DNA of 64,000 nt from UBA5972 sp964567685 (GCA_964567685.1 CAZMNO010000009.1:27366-91365); one strand, 5' to 3'; counted from the stretch's first letter, positions 25,981-36,526 are shown. Program-made: numbers and translations. The notes: generated by a model not told the origin, from the letters alone.

Positions 25981-27492
25981 ATGGTCGCCAAAGCCTATAC
26001 GGTGGCATTTCAGGGGGTAGACGCGCGGCTGGTCGAAGTGCAATGCGCCGTGACCGCTGGCCTGCCCTCCTTTGCTCTGGTCGGTTTGCCGGACAAGGCA
26101 GTATCGGAGGCGCGCGAACGGGTGCGCGCAGCCCTGACGGCGATGTCGATCGCCCTTCCGGCCAAGCGTATCACCATCAACCTCTCTCCTGCCGATCTGC
26201 CCAAGGAAGGCTCGCATTTCGACTTGCCCATTGCGCTGGCCTTGCTGGCGGCCCTGGATGTGCTGCCACAGGACGAAGTCGCACAGATCGTCGCGTTGGG
26301 GGAATTGTCGCTCGATGGGGCGCTGGTGCCGGTGATCGGGGCATTACCGGCTGCGGTCACTGCCGCGGAGGAGGGGTGTCGGCTCGTATGCCCGCAAGGG
26401 TGCGGTGCCGAGGCGGCCTGGGTGGGGGCGGTTGAGGTGACGGCACCCGCAACCCTGCTTGATTGCGTCAACCATTTCACCGGGCGTGCGGTCATCTCGC
26501 CTGCCGAGCCCGGCGAAGTGACCAACCCGGCCTCGGCCAAAGACCTGCGTGACGTCAAGGGGCAGGAACGTGCCAAGCGGGCGTTGGAAATTGCCGCTGC
26601 CGGGCGACATCATCTCTTTATGGTTGGTTCCCCGGGCAGCGGCAAATCCATGCTGGCGGCCAGAATGCCCGGCATTCTGCCCCCGCTGGAAGCCGAAGAG
26701 GCGCTGGAAACCTCGATGATCCATTCCCTTGCCGGGCTGCTGGATGAGGGTGGCATTTCGCGCACAAGGCCTTTTCGCACGCCGCATCACACATCTTCGA
26801 TGGCGGCGATTGTCGGCGGTGGGCGCGGGGCGAAACCCGGCGAGATATCGCTGGCGCATCACGGGGTGCTGTTTCTGGACGAGTTTCCGGAATTTCCGCG
26901 CACCGTCCTGGAAACCCTGCGCCAGCCGATCGAAACCGGCGATGTGGTGGTTGCCCGCGCCAATGCCCATATCCGCTATCCCTGTAGTTTTCTGCTGGTG
27001 GCGGCGGCCAACCCTTGCAAATGCGGGTATCTCACCGATCCCGGTCGTGCCTGCAACCGGGCACCGCTTTGCGGGGAAGACTATATCGGCCGTATATCCG
27101 GCCCTCTGATGGATCGGTTCGATCTGCGCCTTGAAGTGCCGCCGGTGACGGTTGAAAACCTTGGACTGCCGGATACCGGTGACGGCTCTGCCAAGGTGGC
27201 CGAGCGGGTGCTGCGCGCGCGCCGAACACAGGTTGCGCGGTTTGCCGAACACGACGGTTGCCGGGTCAATGCGGATGCAGAGGGCGAGCTTTTGGAAGAG
27301 ATCACCGCGCCTGACGCAGAGGGGGCAAAGCTGTTGAATGATGCCGCTGCGCGGTTTCACCTGACGGCGCGTGGCTATCACCGGGTTCTGAGAGTGGCGC
27401 GAACAATCGCCGATCTGGATGGGGTCGAACAAGTGGCCAAACCGCATCTGGCGGAGGCGATTTCGTTTCGCCTGATGCAGGGCGGCGGGTGA
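25981..27492 (+). CDS. comM: YifB/ComM-family Mg-chelatase-like AAA+ ATPase
   Basis: A 503-residue protein. Residues 1-165 are the ChlI-like N-terminal domain. The AAA+ core has Walker A VGSPGSGKSMLAA near residue 217 and Walker B GVLFLDEFPEFPR, followed by a Cys-containing insertion (NPCKCGYLTDPGRACNRAPLC) and the C-terminal Mg_chelatase_C domain. ComM is a helicase that promotes branch migration when foreign DNA is integrated in natural transformation. It converges with the esterase, 12 bases away. Confidence 0.93.
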   Translation: MVAKAYTVAFQGVDARLVEVQCAVTAGLPSFALVGLPDKAVSEARERVRAALTAMSIALPAKRITINLSPADLPKEGSHFDLPIALALLAALDVLPQDEVAQIVALGELSLDGALVPVIGALPAAVTAAEEGCRLVCPQGCGAEAAWVGAVEVTAPATLLDCVNHFTGRAVISPAEPGEVTNPASAKDLRDVKGQERAKRALEIAAAGRHHLFMVGSPGSGKSMLAARMPGILPPLEAEEALETSMIHSLAGLLDEGGISRTRPFRTPHHTSSMAAIVGGGRGAKPGEISLAHHGVLFLDEFPEFPRTVLETLRQPIETGDVVVARANAHIRYPCSFLLVAAANPCKCGYLTDPGRACNRAPLCGEDYIGRISGPLMDRFDLRLEVPPVTVENLGLPDTGDGSAKVAERVLRARRTQVARFAEHDGCRVNADAEGELLEEITAPDAEGAKLLNDAAARFHLTARGYHRVLRVARTIADLDGVEQVAKPHLAEAISFRLMQGGG

Positions 27493-27504
27493 AACGAGGC
27501 GCGG

Positions 27505-28431
27505 TCAGGGGCGTTTGGGCATGCCGAGCGTTTCAGCGATAAACGCGGCAACCTCTTCCAGCGCCCGGTCTGCCTCTCTCAGCCGCCCCTGAAACATCTG
27601 CCAGACATGCGGCACCCTCTCCCAAACGTCCAGTCGCGCCATGCAGCCTTGCGCTTTGAGCACCTCAACCATGGACCGGCTGTCATCGAGCAGTATTTCG
27701 GTATCGCCCACCTGAACAAGCACCGGAGGCGCCTTGTCAAATGAACCAAATAGCGGTGAGGCACGCGGGTCACTCGCGTCAGCCCCCGCAAGATACATCT
27801 CGCGGACTTCCTGATGGCGCTCTGCCGGTAAAAACGGATCGGCCTTGGCGTTTGTGGTGATCGTTTCCCCTGACATGGTCATGTCGGTCCAGGGTGAAAA
27901 GGCGAAGCAGGCTCCGGGGCGCGGTCGGTCTTCGCTGCATATCCGGTGCAAAAGCGCCAGCATCAGCCCGCCACCGGCACTGTCACCACCAAGGACGATG
28001 TTCGCCGGGTCATAGCCCCGCGCCAGCAAGGTTTCATAGGTCAGCATTGCGTCATCAAGTGCTGCGGGGAACGCATGTTCGGGGGCCAGCCGGTATTCGG
28101 GCAGAACAGTGCGCATTCCGGTCAGGGCGGAAATCCGCGCCAGCATGGCGCGGTGCGTATCGGTGCCACCGATCACATAACCGCCGCCGTGAAGATACAG
28201 GATGACGCCGCCCTGATCAGGCGAACCGGTCGAAGCCCAAAGCACCGGAACAGAGCTTTCCAGTGTTGTAAATTGATCAGCAAGATAGGTTGCGAATGGC
28301 GGATCAACAAACAGCCAGCGCGCCTGTCGTGAAAACCTGCGCCGGGTTTCAACCTCGTCGGTTTCCACGCGAAGGTGGCGTTTTTCGATATATCTGAGAA
28401 TGAAGTTGAGCAGTCCCAGCCGGATTCTCAC
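27505..28431 (-). CDS. Alpha/beta hydrolase, hormone-sensitive-lipase-type esterase
   Basis: A 308-residue esterase of family IV. The oxyanion-hole motif LYLHGGGYVIGG is near residue 80 and the nucleophile elbow GGDSAGGG near 148. The catalytic Asp/His lie in the C-terminal part (VGDTEILLDDS; RVPHVWQMF). It hydrolyses short acyl esters. It overlaps gshB by 4 bases at its start. Confidence 0.9.
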   Translation of the reverse strand: MRIRLGLLNFILRYIEKRHLRVETDEVETRRRFSRQARWLFVDPPFATYLADQFTTLESSVPVLWASTGSPDQGGVILYLHGGGYVIGGTDTHRAMLARISALTGMRTVLPEYRLAPEHAFPAALDDAMLTYETLLARGYDPANIVLGGDSAGGGLMLALLHRICSEDRPRPGACFAFSPWTDMTMSGETITTNAKADPFLPAERHQEVREMYLAGADASDPRASPLFGSFDKAPPVLVQVGDTEILLDDSRSMVEVLKAQGCMARLDVWERVPHVWQMFQGRLREADRALEEVAAFIAETLGMPKRP

Positions 28432-29375
28432 CGGTTCGCCCGCCGCTTTTCAATCGCCTCCCAGATCAGGGCCGCGACGTTGATCTGATCAAAGCGTTCA
28501 AGCTCCTGAATGCCGGTTGGCGAGGTGACGTTGATCTCCGTCAGACTGCCTCCGATCACATCGATGCCGACGAAGACCTGGCCTTTTTCGCGTAAAAGCG
28601 GGCCGATCCGGGCGCAAATCTCAAGATCACGCTCGCTCAGGCCGGCCTTTTCCGGGCGGCCGCCGACATGCATGTTGGAGCGGGTTTCGCCTTTGGCTGG
28701 CACACGGTTGATCGCGCCGACCGGCTCACCATCGACCAGAATGATGCGTTTGTCGCCCGCGGCCACGTCATGCAGGAATTTCTGCGCGATCAGCGGTTCG
28801 CGGTTGATGCCGGTGAAGAGCTCATGCAGGGAATTAAGGTTGCGGTCGTTGGGATCGAGGCGGAAAACACCGGCGCCGCCATTGCCGTAAAGTGGTTTCA
28901 GGATGATATCGCCATGCGCATCCTTGAAGGATTTGAGGGTCTCAAGATCGCGGGCGATGGTGGTTGGGGGGGTGAGGTCGGGAAACTGCAGCACCAGCAG
29001 TTTTTCCGGATAATTACGCACCCATTTCGGGTCGTTGACGACAAGGGTTTCAGGATGCACCATCTCAAGAATATGCGTGGTGGTGATATAGCCCATGTCA
29101 AAGGGTGGGTCCTGGCGCAGCCAGACAACGTCGAAATCTGCCAGGTCAACTTGCCGGAAATCGCCGGTCGAGAAATGATTGCCCTGTTCGCGGCGCACGG
29201 TCAGCGGCCAGCCGCGGGCGGTTACCCTGCCCTGTTCATAGGCCAGATGGTCCGGCGTGTAGTAAAACAGCGAATGCCCGCGCGCCTGGGCTTCTTCGGC
29301 AAGGCGAAACGAGCTGTCGGCATCGATATCGACGTTGTCTATCGGGTCCATCTGAAGGGCAATTGCTAGTGACAT
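28428..29375 (-). CDS. gshB: Glutathione synthetase
   Basis: A 315-residue ATP-grasp ligase that joins glycine to gamma-glutamylcysteine. Seen: the N-terminal MSLAIALQMDPIDNVDIDAD, ATP-grasp core ILKPLYGNGGAGVFRL, and the metal site GGSLTEINVTSPTGIQELE. The ATG at 29375 gives the normal N-terminus; one 27 bases upstream is unneeded. It sits with yraN and rsmI, a linkage common in alphaproteobacteria. Confidence 0.94.
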   Translation of the reverse strand: MSLAIALQMDPIDNVDIDADSSFRLAEEAQARGHSLFYYTPDHLAYEQGRVTARGWPLTVRREQGNHFSTGDFRQVDLADFDVVWLRQDPPFDMGYITTTHILEMVHPETLVVNDPKWVRNYPEKLLVLQFPDLTPPTTIARDLETLKSFKDAHGDIILKPLYGNGGAGVFRLDPNDRNLNSLHELFTGINREPLIAQKFLHDVAAGDKRIILVDGEPVGAINRVPAKGETRSNMHVGGRPEKAGLSERDLEICARIGPLLREKGQVFVGIDVIGGSLTEINVTSPTGIQELERFDQINVAALIWEAIEKRRANR

Positions 29376-29445
29376 CGGAACCGGCCTTTCCGTAAAAAGC
29401 ATTTGGTTCCTATCTGGTCCAAGAAAGGCCGGGTTGCAACCGGTG

Positions 29446-29799
29446 CTATGCGCAGATGGCGTTTTCCACGAGTTCTATGCGGCCTTTGGCATCAACCAGT
29501 GCCACATCAAAGCGGGCCGCGCTGTCTTGTCCGGAGGGTTCGCCTTCAAGGAAGATCGAGGCTGATTGGTAAATTCTTTCAATTTGCCGTGCGCTCAGCC
29601 GGTGCGCTGCTTGGCTTAGGCTGCGGCTTTTCTTGACTTCAACAAAGATGACATTGCCGTCTTTGCGCGTAATCAGATCAATTTCACCAGCCGCAGAGCG
29701 CCAGCGTTTGGCGGCAATCTTGTGGCCGTTTCGTGAATAATGGCGCGCAACTGAGTCTTCTGCTGCCAATCCGCTTTGATAGGATGTTGCGCCGCTCAT
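29446..29799 (-). CDS. YraN / UPF0102 nuclease-fold protein
   Basis: A 117-residue protein of the UPF0102 family. The restriction-endonuclease-like core is GEIDLITRKDGNVIFVEVKK, with Asp and ExK as expected. Its function is not established; it overlaps rsmI by 4 bases, the usual partner. Confidence 0.92.
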   Translation of the reverse strand: MSGATSYQSGLAAEDSVARHYSRNGHKIAAKRWRSAAGEIDLITRKDGNVIFVEVKKSRSLSQAAHRLSARQIERIYQSASIFLEGEPSGQDSAARFDVALVDAKGRIELVENAICA

Positions 29800-30722
29800 T
29801 TTCGTTTCTCCATTTGCAGAGCTTCCTGATAGACCAGTTTTCGTGGAAAACCGGTTTGCGCAGCCACCCGGTCGACCGCGTCACGCAGGGAAGTGTTTTC
29901 TTCCAGGGCCGAATTCAGCAAATCTGACAGAATATCCTGATCAACATCCCGTTCCTGTGCCGGACCGACTACCAAAACGATTTCACCTTTTGGAGTTACC
30001 GTTTCATATTTCCCGGCCAGTTCAGCCAGCGACCCGCGCCGCACCTCTTCAAACTTCTTGGTCAGTTCGCGGCAAACTGCTGCCTGCCGGTCCCCACCCA
30101 GAGCTTGCACCATATCCGTTAAAGTTTTGCCAACGCGTCTGGGACTTTCGTAGAATACCAGACTACCGGGGATCTGCGCGTAAGAAGCCAGTGTTTTTGT
30201 GCGCGCCGCCTTTTTTTGCGGCAGAAAGCCGGCAAAGAAAAACCTGTCGGTCGGCAGTCCCGCCACGCTCAGTGCCGCAAGCAGGGCCGAGGCACCCGGG
30301 GTAGAAAACACCGGCAACCCGGCAGCAATTGCCTCGCGTGCCAAGGCATATCCCGGATCTGCGATCAGAGGCGTACCGGCATCCGAGACATAGGCCAGCG
30401 ACTTCCCCTCTTTAATCAGGCCAATCAGCCTGGGCCTCTGCGCCGGTCCGTTGTGGTCGTGATAGGGCAATATCCGCCTGCCATCGAGGCTGACCCCGTG
30501 AATATCCAGCAGCCTTCGGGTATTTCTTGTATCCTCGGCGGCCAGAACATCCGCCGAGGAAAGGATATCAAGCGCTCTCAGCGTAATATCGCGGGCCGAT
30601 CCGATGGGTGTTGCGACAAAATAGAGGCCTGGCAGCAGGGATTGGTGATGATCTGTCAACAATTCCACCTTTGACAACGGGAAGCGTTTACTTGCGGGCA
30701 GCAGTTCTTTAGGTTTTGGCAC
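29796..30722 (-). CDS. rsmI: 16S rRNA 2'-O-ribose C1402 methyltransferase RsmI
   Basis: A 308-residue tetrapyrrole-methylase-fold enzyme that methylates the 2'-OH of C1402 in 16S rRNA using SAM. The signatures are GLYFVATPIGSARDITLRAL, AAEDTRNTRRLL, VSDAGTPLIADPG and FFFAGFLPQKKAART. It is divergent from lpoA with only 41 bases between. Confidence 0.95.
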   Translation of the reverse strand: MPKPKELLPASKRFPLSKVELLTDHHQSLLPGLYFVATPIGSARDITLRALDILSSADVLAAEDTRNTRRLLDIHGVSLDGRRILPYHDHNGPAQRPRLIGLIKEGKSLAYVSDAGTPLIADPGYALAREAIAAGLPVFSTPGASALLAALSVAGLPTDRFFFAGFLPQKKAARTKTLASYAQIPGSLVFYESPRRVGKTLTDMVQALGGDRQAAVCRELTKKFEEVRRGSLAELAGKYETVTPKGEIVLVVGPAQERDVDQDILSDLLNSALEENTSLRDAVDRVAAQTGFPRKLVYQEALQMEKRK

Positions 30723-30763
30723 AATCAGGCTACAGCTGACCAGTCATTTAGGAGCTCCGGTTT

Positions 30764-31936
30764 ATGTCTTCTGTTTTCCCGCAGGCCCAACGCCCGTTTC
30801 GGTTGTTGCTTCTGGCGCTGGTGACTGTCTTTCTCAGTGCTTGTGAACTTGAATTTGGTGGCCGGACCCCGGTCGTCAACACGCGCGCACCGGTTCCCGT
30901 GGCCTTGCTGATCCCGTTTGGATCAGAGGAATCCAACAACGACATTCTGGCGACAAGCCTGCAGAACGCAGCCCAGCTTGCGGTCAGCGACCTTGGCGAG
31001 GTCAAGATCGACCTCAGGGTCTATCCGACAGCTGGCAGCCCGGATGCGGCGGCTGAGGCGGCAACAAAAGCTGCCAACGAGGGGGCAAAAATCATTCTTG
31101 GCCCGGTATTTGCAGATGCCGCCAATGCCGCCGGTGCTGCTGTCTCTTCACGCGGGTTGAGCGTTCTGAGTTTCTCCAACAACACGGAAGTCGCAGGCGG
31201 TAATATTTTCATTCTGGGGCATACATTTGAGAATACCGCAGACCGGCTGGTACGGTATGCCGCAAGCAAAGGGTTGGGAAATGTTCTGGTCGTGCACGCC
31301 AACAACCTGACCGGGCAGGTCGGGCGCAAGGCGGTTGAGCGGGCAGCCGCAAATTCCGGTTCGGAATTTACCGGCTCTGCTTCCTATGAGTTCTCGCAAC
31401 AGGGTGTGATTTCCGCTGTACGCGACATTTCCAAGCAGGTGCGTGACACCAATACCAACACCATCGTCTTTGCCTCCGATACGGCCGGGGCCCTGCCGAT
31501 TCTGGCACAATTGCTGCCGGAAAACGGTGTCGACCCGAAGGAGGTCAAGTTCATGGGGCTGACGCGCTGGGATATTCCAACCCAGACACTGTCGCTGACC
31601 GGGCTGCAGGGTGGGTGGTTTGCCCTGCCCGACCCATCGCTTTCGGGCAGTTTTCGTGATCGGTATCTGCAGGCTTACGGGCAGCAACCGCATCCGCTGG
31701 CGGGAATCGCCTATGACGGAATTGCCGCCATCGGCGCGTTGGTGTCCAGCGGCAAATCGGATGCGCTCAGCCGCGAGAACCTGACACAGAGGTCAGGCTT
31801 TGCCGGGGTAAACGGCGTTTTCCGCCTGTTGCCGGACGGCACGAATGAACGGGCGATGGCGGTTGTGGAGATTGAAGACAATCAGGTGAAAGTTATTGAC
31901 CCTGCCCCAAGAAGCTTTGGCGCAGCCGGCCTCTGA
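30764..31936 (+). CDS. lpoA: Penicillin-binding protein activator LpoA-like lipoprotein
   Basis: A 390-residue lipoprotein. The lipobox LSAC puts the acylated Cys at residue 27. The rest is a periplasmic-binding-protein-like fold (VALLIPFGSEESNND at the start). In gammaproteobacteria LpoA activates PBP1A; here the role is inferred. It is divergent from rsmI, as in many relatives. The SD AGGAG is 9 bases before ATG. It is followed by glnD. Confidence 0.85.
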   Translation: MSSVFPQAQRPFRLLLLALVTVFLSACELEFGGRTPVVNTRAPVPVALLIPFGSEESNNDILATSLQNAAQLAVSDLGEVKIDLRVYPTAGSPDAAAEAATKAANEGAKIILGPVFADAANAAGAAVSSRGLSVLSFSNNTEVAGGNIFILGHTFENTADRLVRYAASKGLGNVLVVHANNLTGQVGRKAVERAAANSGSEFTGSASYEFSQQGVISAVRDISKQVRDTNTNTIVFASDTAGALPILAQLLPENGVDPKEVKFMGLTRWDIPTQTLSLTGLQGGWFALPDPSLSGSFRDRYLQAYGQQPHPLAGIAYDGIAAIGALVSSGKSDALSRENLTQRSGFAGVNGVFRLLPDGTNERAMAVVEIEDNQVKVIDPAPRSFGAAGL

Positions 31937-31955
31937 TCAACAGGGGGGCGCAGAA

Positions 31956-34727
31956 TTGGGCCAGAACGAAAGTGGGCTGATCTGTCCGCCCGATATCATT
32001 TTTGACACCAATTCGATCAGCGCGGCCATTGATGAGGCACTTGCCGGTGAGACTGATGAACGTGAGATGCGCGCACGCGCGGTCGAGCATCTCTCGCTTG
32101 CTTACAAGACGGGATTTCAGCGGATCAGTGACGCCTATAAAGCGGCCCCACGTCAGACCAGGCAAGTCACCCGCTCTTATTCCTGGCTGACCGATTGCCT
32201 GGTCAAAGAGGTCTTGCGCATCGCAACCCGGCATATCCACCCATTGCCCAACCCAACCAGATCAGACCGGCTGACTATCCTTGCGGTTGGCGGGTACGGC
32301 CGGGGGGAAATGGCGCCGTTTTCAGATATTGATCTCTTGTTTCTTGTTCCGCACAGGCGAACCAAGCGGGCAGAAACCGTGGTTGAGTCGATGCTCTATA
32401 TCTTCTGGGATCTGCGTCTGAAGATTGGGCATGCCACGCGCACCACACCTGAATGTCTGAAGCTGGGAAAGGACGACTACACGATCCGCACGGCGCTGCT
32501 GGAGGGGCGGTTTCTTGACGGTGACAAAGACCTTGCGGATGAGCTTGACCGCAGGCTGTGGGCCGATCTGTTCCGTGATACGGGGGCCGAGTTTGTCGAG
32601 GCCAAACTCTTGGAACGCGGCGAGCGGCACAAAAGGCAGGGCGGTCAGCGTTATATGGTTGAACCGAATGTGAAAGAGGGCAAAGGCGGCCTGCGCGATC
32701 TGCAGTCTTCGTTCTGGATCGCGAAATATCTGCACCAGGTCCAGCGCCCACGAGAATTCGTTCAACTCGGCATGTTCACCCAGGCCGAGTTCGATATTTT
32801 TGCTGAGGCCGATAATTTTCTGTGGACTGTGCGCTGCCATATGCACCTGATCGCTGGCCGCGCGCAGGAGCATCTTACCTTTGACACCCAGGTCGGCGTT
32901 GCCGCAGCACTTGGCTATAAAGACGAAGGCGGGCGGCGCGCGGTTGAGCATTTCATGCAGGATTATTTCCGCTACGCGACACAGGTTGGCGAGCTGACCC
33001 GTGTTTTCCTGACCGGGCTTGAGGCCCGGCATGTCAAACGACAGCCGCGTATGGGCGAGTTCCTGTCAAGCGCCGGACGGCGCCTCAGAACCCGGATCTC
33101 GGCCGGGTTCAAGATCGATCAGGGCCGGTTGACCGTTACGGACGAAGCGCGGTTTCTGTCTGATCCTTTGAACCTGTTGCGCGTCTTTGAAGAGGGGTTG
33201 CGCACACGCTATCTGATCCATCCGGATGTCATGCGTCTGATCGCGGCCAATCTTGACAAGATCGACCAGAACATGCGCGACAACCCCGAGGCCAACCGCA
33301 TCTTTCTGGACATGCTCCTGGATCACGGCAATCCTGAGCGTGGCCTCAGGCGGATGAACGAACTGGGGGTTCTGGGGGCCTTCATTCCAGAGTTTCAGCC
33401 GATCGTGGCGATGATGCAGTTCAACATGTATCACCACTACACGGTGGATGAGCACACGATTCAGTGCATCTCGATCCTCAGCCAGATCGAACATGGTGAA
33501 CTGGTTGAAGATCTGCCTGTTGCCTCGGGTATTCTGGAACGCGGGGTCAATCGAAAGGTGTTGTTTGTGGCCTTGTTGCTGCACGATATCGGTAAGGGCC
33601 GGGACGAGGATCACTCGGTTCTGGGTGCCCGCATCGCCAAGGATCTGTGCCCGCGGCTCGGGCTTGAACCGGCTGAATGCGAGGCCGTTCAGTGGCTGGT
33701 GCGCAACCATTTGCTGATGTCCGATGTTGCCCAGAAACGCGACCTGAGTGATCCACGTACGGTGCGTGATTTCGCCCGCTTTGTTGGCAGTCGCACCCGG
33801 TTGAAACTGATGACGGTTCTGACGGTTTGCGATATTCGCGGTGTCGGTCCGGGGACGTGGAACAACTGGAAGGCCCAGTTGTTGCGCGATCTTTACCACG
33901 CCACCAGGTCTGCCCTGACCACGGGTATCGATGAAGAAGCGCAGACAAGACGGGTTGATGAGGCGCGTGAGGCGCTGGTTGCCGCCTTGGAAAACTGGGA
34001 CAAAGCGGCACTGGAAACTGAGCTTGGGCGGCACTACGACCCCTATTGGCAGGGGCTTGATACAGAAACACAGGTGATTTTCGCCCATCTTCTGAAACAG
34101 ATCGGTGATGATATCGTCAAATCCGATTTCAAGCCGGACCCTGACCGTGATGCCACCCGCGCCTGTTTCGTTTTGCCCGATCATCCGGGGATATTCTCGC
34201 GTCTTTCCGGTGCGCTGGCACTGGTCGGGGCGAATGTGGTCGATGCGCGGACCTATACATCATCGGATGGCTACGCGACTTCGGTTTTCTGGATTCAGGA
34301 CGCCAATGGAAAACCCTACGAGCAATCGAGGCTGAGACGTCTGAGCGCGATGGTCAGTAAGGCGCTGAAAGGCGAGGTCGTCGCCCGCGATGCACTGAAG
34401 GACCGCGACAAGTTCAAGAAACGCGAACGCGATTTCATTGTTCCGACCGAGATCACTTTTGATAATGAAGGTTCCGAGATTTACACGATTATCGAGGTCG
34501 ATACCCGTGATCGACCGGGATTGCTTTATGATCTCACCCGCACGATTTCGACGAACAACTTCTATATCGCTTCGGCGGTCATTGCGACATACGGGGTGCA
34601 GGCGGTGGATGTCTTTTACGTCAAAGACATGTTCGGGCTGAAAATTCACAGCGAGAACAAACGCGAGGCGCTGAAGCAGAAACTGCTGGATGCAATTGAG
34701 CGCGGCACCGAAGGGGCGATGGCATGA
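31956..34727 (+). CDS. glnD: Bifunctional uridylyltransferase / uridylyl-removing enzyme GlnD
   Basis: A 923-residue nitrogen-status sensor that uridylylates and de-uridylylates PII. Domains in order: nucleotidyltransferase (GGYGRGEMAPFSDIDLLFL, about residue 110), a PII-UTase domain, an HD hydrolase domain (LLLHDIGKGRDEDHSVLG, about 540) and two C-terminal ACT domains. The TTG at 31956 is used, with AGGGGGG 8 bases before it. An earlier TTG at 31896 would extend 41 bases into lpoA and is less likely. The murJ ATG overlaps its stop by 4 bases. Confidence 0.93.
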   Translation: MGQNESGLICPPDIIFDTNSISAAIDEALAGETDEREMRARAVEHLSLAYKTGFQRISDAYKAAPRQTRQVTRSYSWLTDCLVKEVLRIATRHIHPLPNPTRSDRLTILAVGGYGRGEMAPFSDIDLLFLVPHRRTKRAETVVESMLYIFWDLRLKIGHATRTTPECLKLGKDDYTIRTALLEGRFLDGDKDLADELDRRLWADLFRDTGAEFVEAKLLERGERHKRQGGQRYMVEPNVKEGKGGLRDLQSSFWIAKYLHQVQRPREFVQLGMFTQAEFDIFAEADNFLWTVRCHMHLIAGRAQEHLTFDTQVGVAAALGYKDEGGRRAVEHFMQDYFRYATQVGELTRVFLTGLEARHVKRQPRMGEFLSSAGRRLRTRISAGFKIDQGRLTVTDEARFLSDPLNLLRVFEEGLRTRYLIHPDVMRLIAANLDKIDQNMRDNPEANRIFLDMLLDHGNPERGLRRMNELGVLGAFIPEFQPIVAMMQFNMYHHYTVDEHTIQCISILSQIEHGELVEDLPVASGILERGVNRKVLFVALLLHDIGKGRDEDHSVLGARIAKDLCPRLGLEPAECEAVQWLVRNHLLMSDVAQKRDLSDPRTVRDFARFVGSRTRLKLMTVLTVCDIRGVGPGTWNNWKAQLLRDLYHATRSALTTGIDEEAQTRRVDEAREALVAALENWDKAALETELGRHYDPYWQGLDTETQVIFAHLLKQIGDDIVKSDFKPDPDRDATRACFVLPDHPGIFSRLSGALALVGANVVDARTYTSSDGYATSVFWIQDANGKPYEQSRLRRLSAMVSKALKGEVVARDALKDRDKFKKRERDFIVPTEITFDNEGSEIYTIIEVDTRDRPGLLYDLTRTISTNNFYIASAVIATYGVQAVDVFYVKDMFGLKIHSENKREALKQKLLDAIERGTEGAMA

Positions 34728-36268
34728 CGCGGCCTATTCGCCTGATCGCAGCCTTCTTCACCGTTGGTGGCTGGACGCTGATCAGCCGCGTGACCGGTTT
34801 TGCCCGTGATATCATGATCGCGGCCTTTCTGGGGGCCGGCCCGGTGGCCGAAGCCTTTCTGATCGCCTTTTCACTGCCCAACATGTTTCGCCGGTTCTTT
34901 GCCGAAGGGGCCTTCAACATGGCCTTCGTGCCGATGTTTTCCAAGAAACTGGAAAGCGGTGACAACGCCGAGGATTTTGCCCGCGATGCCCTCTCGGGCC
35001 TGATGTTCATCCTGGTCGTTCTGACCCTGCTGGCGCAGCTATTCATGCCGTGGCTGGTTTTGGCGATGGCCAGCGGGTTTCACGGTGATACGCGGTTTGA
35101 TCTGGCTGTGGAGTACGGGCGGATTGCATTTCCCTATATTCTGTTCATTTCAATCGCAGCACTTATCAGTGGGGCTTTGAATGCGATGGGGCGGTTTTGG
35201 GTGGCCGCGGCTGCACCGGTTGCGCTGAATATTCTTTTCATTGGTTCGCTAACGCTGGCGTGGTTTTTGCAGTGGGATTTTGGCTGCACGCTGGTCTGGG
35301 CTGTTCCGGTTGCTGGCTTCACACAGCTCTATCTGGTCTGGCTGGCGGCAAGGCGTGCCGGGCTTTCGCTTTGGCCACGAATGCCACGCATGACACCGGA
35401 ACTGAAGCGGCTCGCCGTGATCGCCGCCCCGGCGGCCTTGGCAGGTGGTGTGGTGCAGATAAACCTGCTGGTCGGAAGGCAGGTGGCCAGCTTTTTTGAC
35501 GGGGCGATTGCCTGGCTCAACTATGCGGACCGGCTTTATCAGCTTCCACTGGGTGTGGTCGGCATTGCCATCGGTGTCGTCCTGCTGCCCGATCTTTCAC
35601 GCAAACTGCAAGCCGGCGACGCGGCGGGGGGGCGCAATGCCGTCAATCGGGCTGCCGAGTTTTCGCTTGCGCTGACTTTGCCTGCCTCGGTTGCGCTGAT
35701 CGTGGTGCCGCTTCCGCTGACCTCGGTTCTGTTCATGCGCGGGGCGTTTGATGCCAATGACGCAGCGATGACCGCACAGGCGCTGGCGATTTACGGGGCC
35801 GGGCTGCCGGCCTTTGTGCTGCAAAAGGTGCTGCAACCGCTCTATTTCGCCCGTGCCGATACCAAAACCCCGTTTTATTTTGCGCTGGTGGCGATGGTCG
35901 TCAATGCCGCTTTGGCAATAGGATTGTCCGGTGTGTTCGGATTTCTCGCCCCTGCCATCGGCACCACGCTGGCAGGCTGGGCGATGGTGCTATTGCTGTG
36001 GCGCGGTTCGCGTTCGATGGGGGATGCGGCTGGGATCGATGCGCGGTTGAAGCGGGTCGGGCCGAGAATTCTTGCAGCGTCAGCCGTGATGGCCGCCACG
36101 CTGTGGTTGTTGGCGGGGTGGCTGGAACCGCAATTCGCAGCGCCCGGGGTGCGGTATCTGGCACTGTTGATTCTGGTGATCGGCGGCATGGGCGTTTATG
36201 GCGTCGCTGCATTAGTTCTGGGGGCGGTTACGCCAGCAGAAATCAAACGCGCGGTGCGACGCGGTTGA
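34724..36268 (+). CDS. murJ: Lipid II flippase MurJ
   Basis: A 514-residue protein with about 14 membrane helices that flips lipid II to the periplasm. It carries the MurJ N-terminal signature (GWTLISRVTGFARDIMIAAF, then NMFRRFFAEGAFNMAFVP). It is translationally coupled to glnD (ATGA overlap), an order seen across the Rhodobacterales. It converges with the rhomboid-like gene. Confidence 0.95.
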   Translation: MTRPIRLIAAFFTVGGWTLISRVTGFARDIMIAAFLGAGPVAEAFLIAFSLPNMFRRFFAEGAFNMAFVPMFSKKLESGDNAEDFARDALSGLMFILVVLTLLAQLFMPWLVLAMASGFHGDTRFDLAVEYGRIAFPYILFISIAALISGALNAMGRFWVAAAAPVALNILFIGSLTLAWFLQWDFGCTLVWAVPVAGFTQLYLVWLAARRAGLSLWPRMPRMTPELKRLAVIAAPAALAGGVVQINLLVGRQVASFFDGAIAWLNYADRLYQLPLGVVGIAIGVVLLPDLSRKLQAGDAAGGRNAVNRAAEFSLALTLPASVALIVVPLPLTSVLFMRGAFDANDAAMTAQALAIYGAGLPAFVLQKVLQPLYFARADTKTPFYFALVAMVVNAALAIGLSGVFGFLAPAIGTTLAGWAMVLLLWRGSRSMGDAAGIDARLKRVGPRILAASAVMAATLWLLAGWLEPQFAAPGVRYLALLILVIGGMGVYGVAALVLGAVTPAEIKRAVRRG

Positions 36269-36526
36269 ACTGGTCATCGGCAAACTGAAACTTCTGCACA
36301 TCGCCGGATCACACCCATCAATGCCAACGGCCCCAAAGATTGACGTTACGGTTTGGATTGTTTCAAGCATCACAGCGGACCCTGTTCACTGTTGCCACAA
36401 AGCCGCGTATCAACGGGCCGTGGTGCGGCGAGCAGGCGGAAGTGACTGCCACTTTATCCCGGCAAAGCCTGCGCAACGCAAATACGTTGCACCTTCCTCT
36501 GCCAATCGCCGTGCCGGGGGACGGCC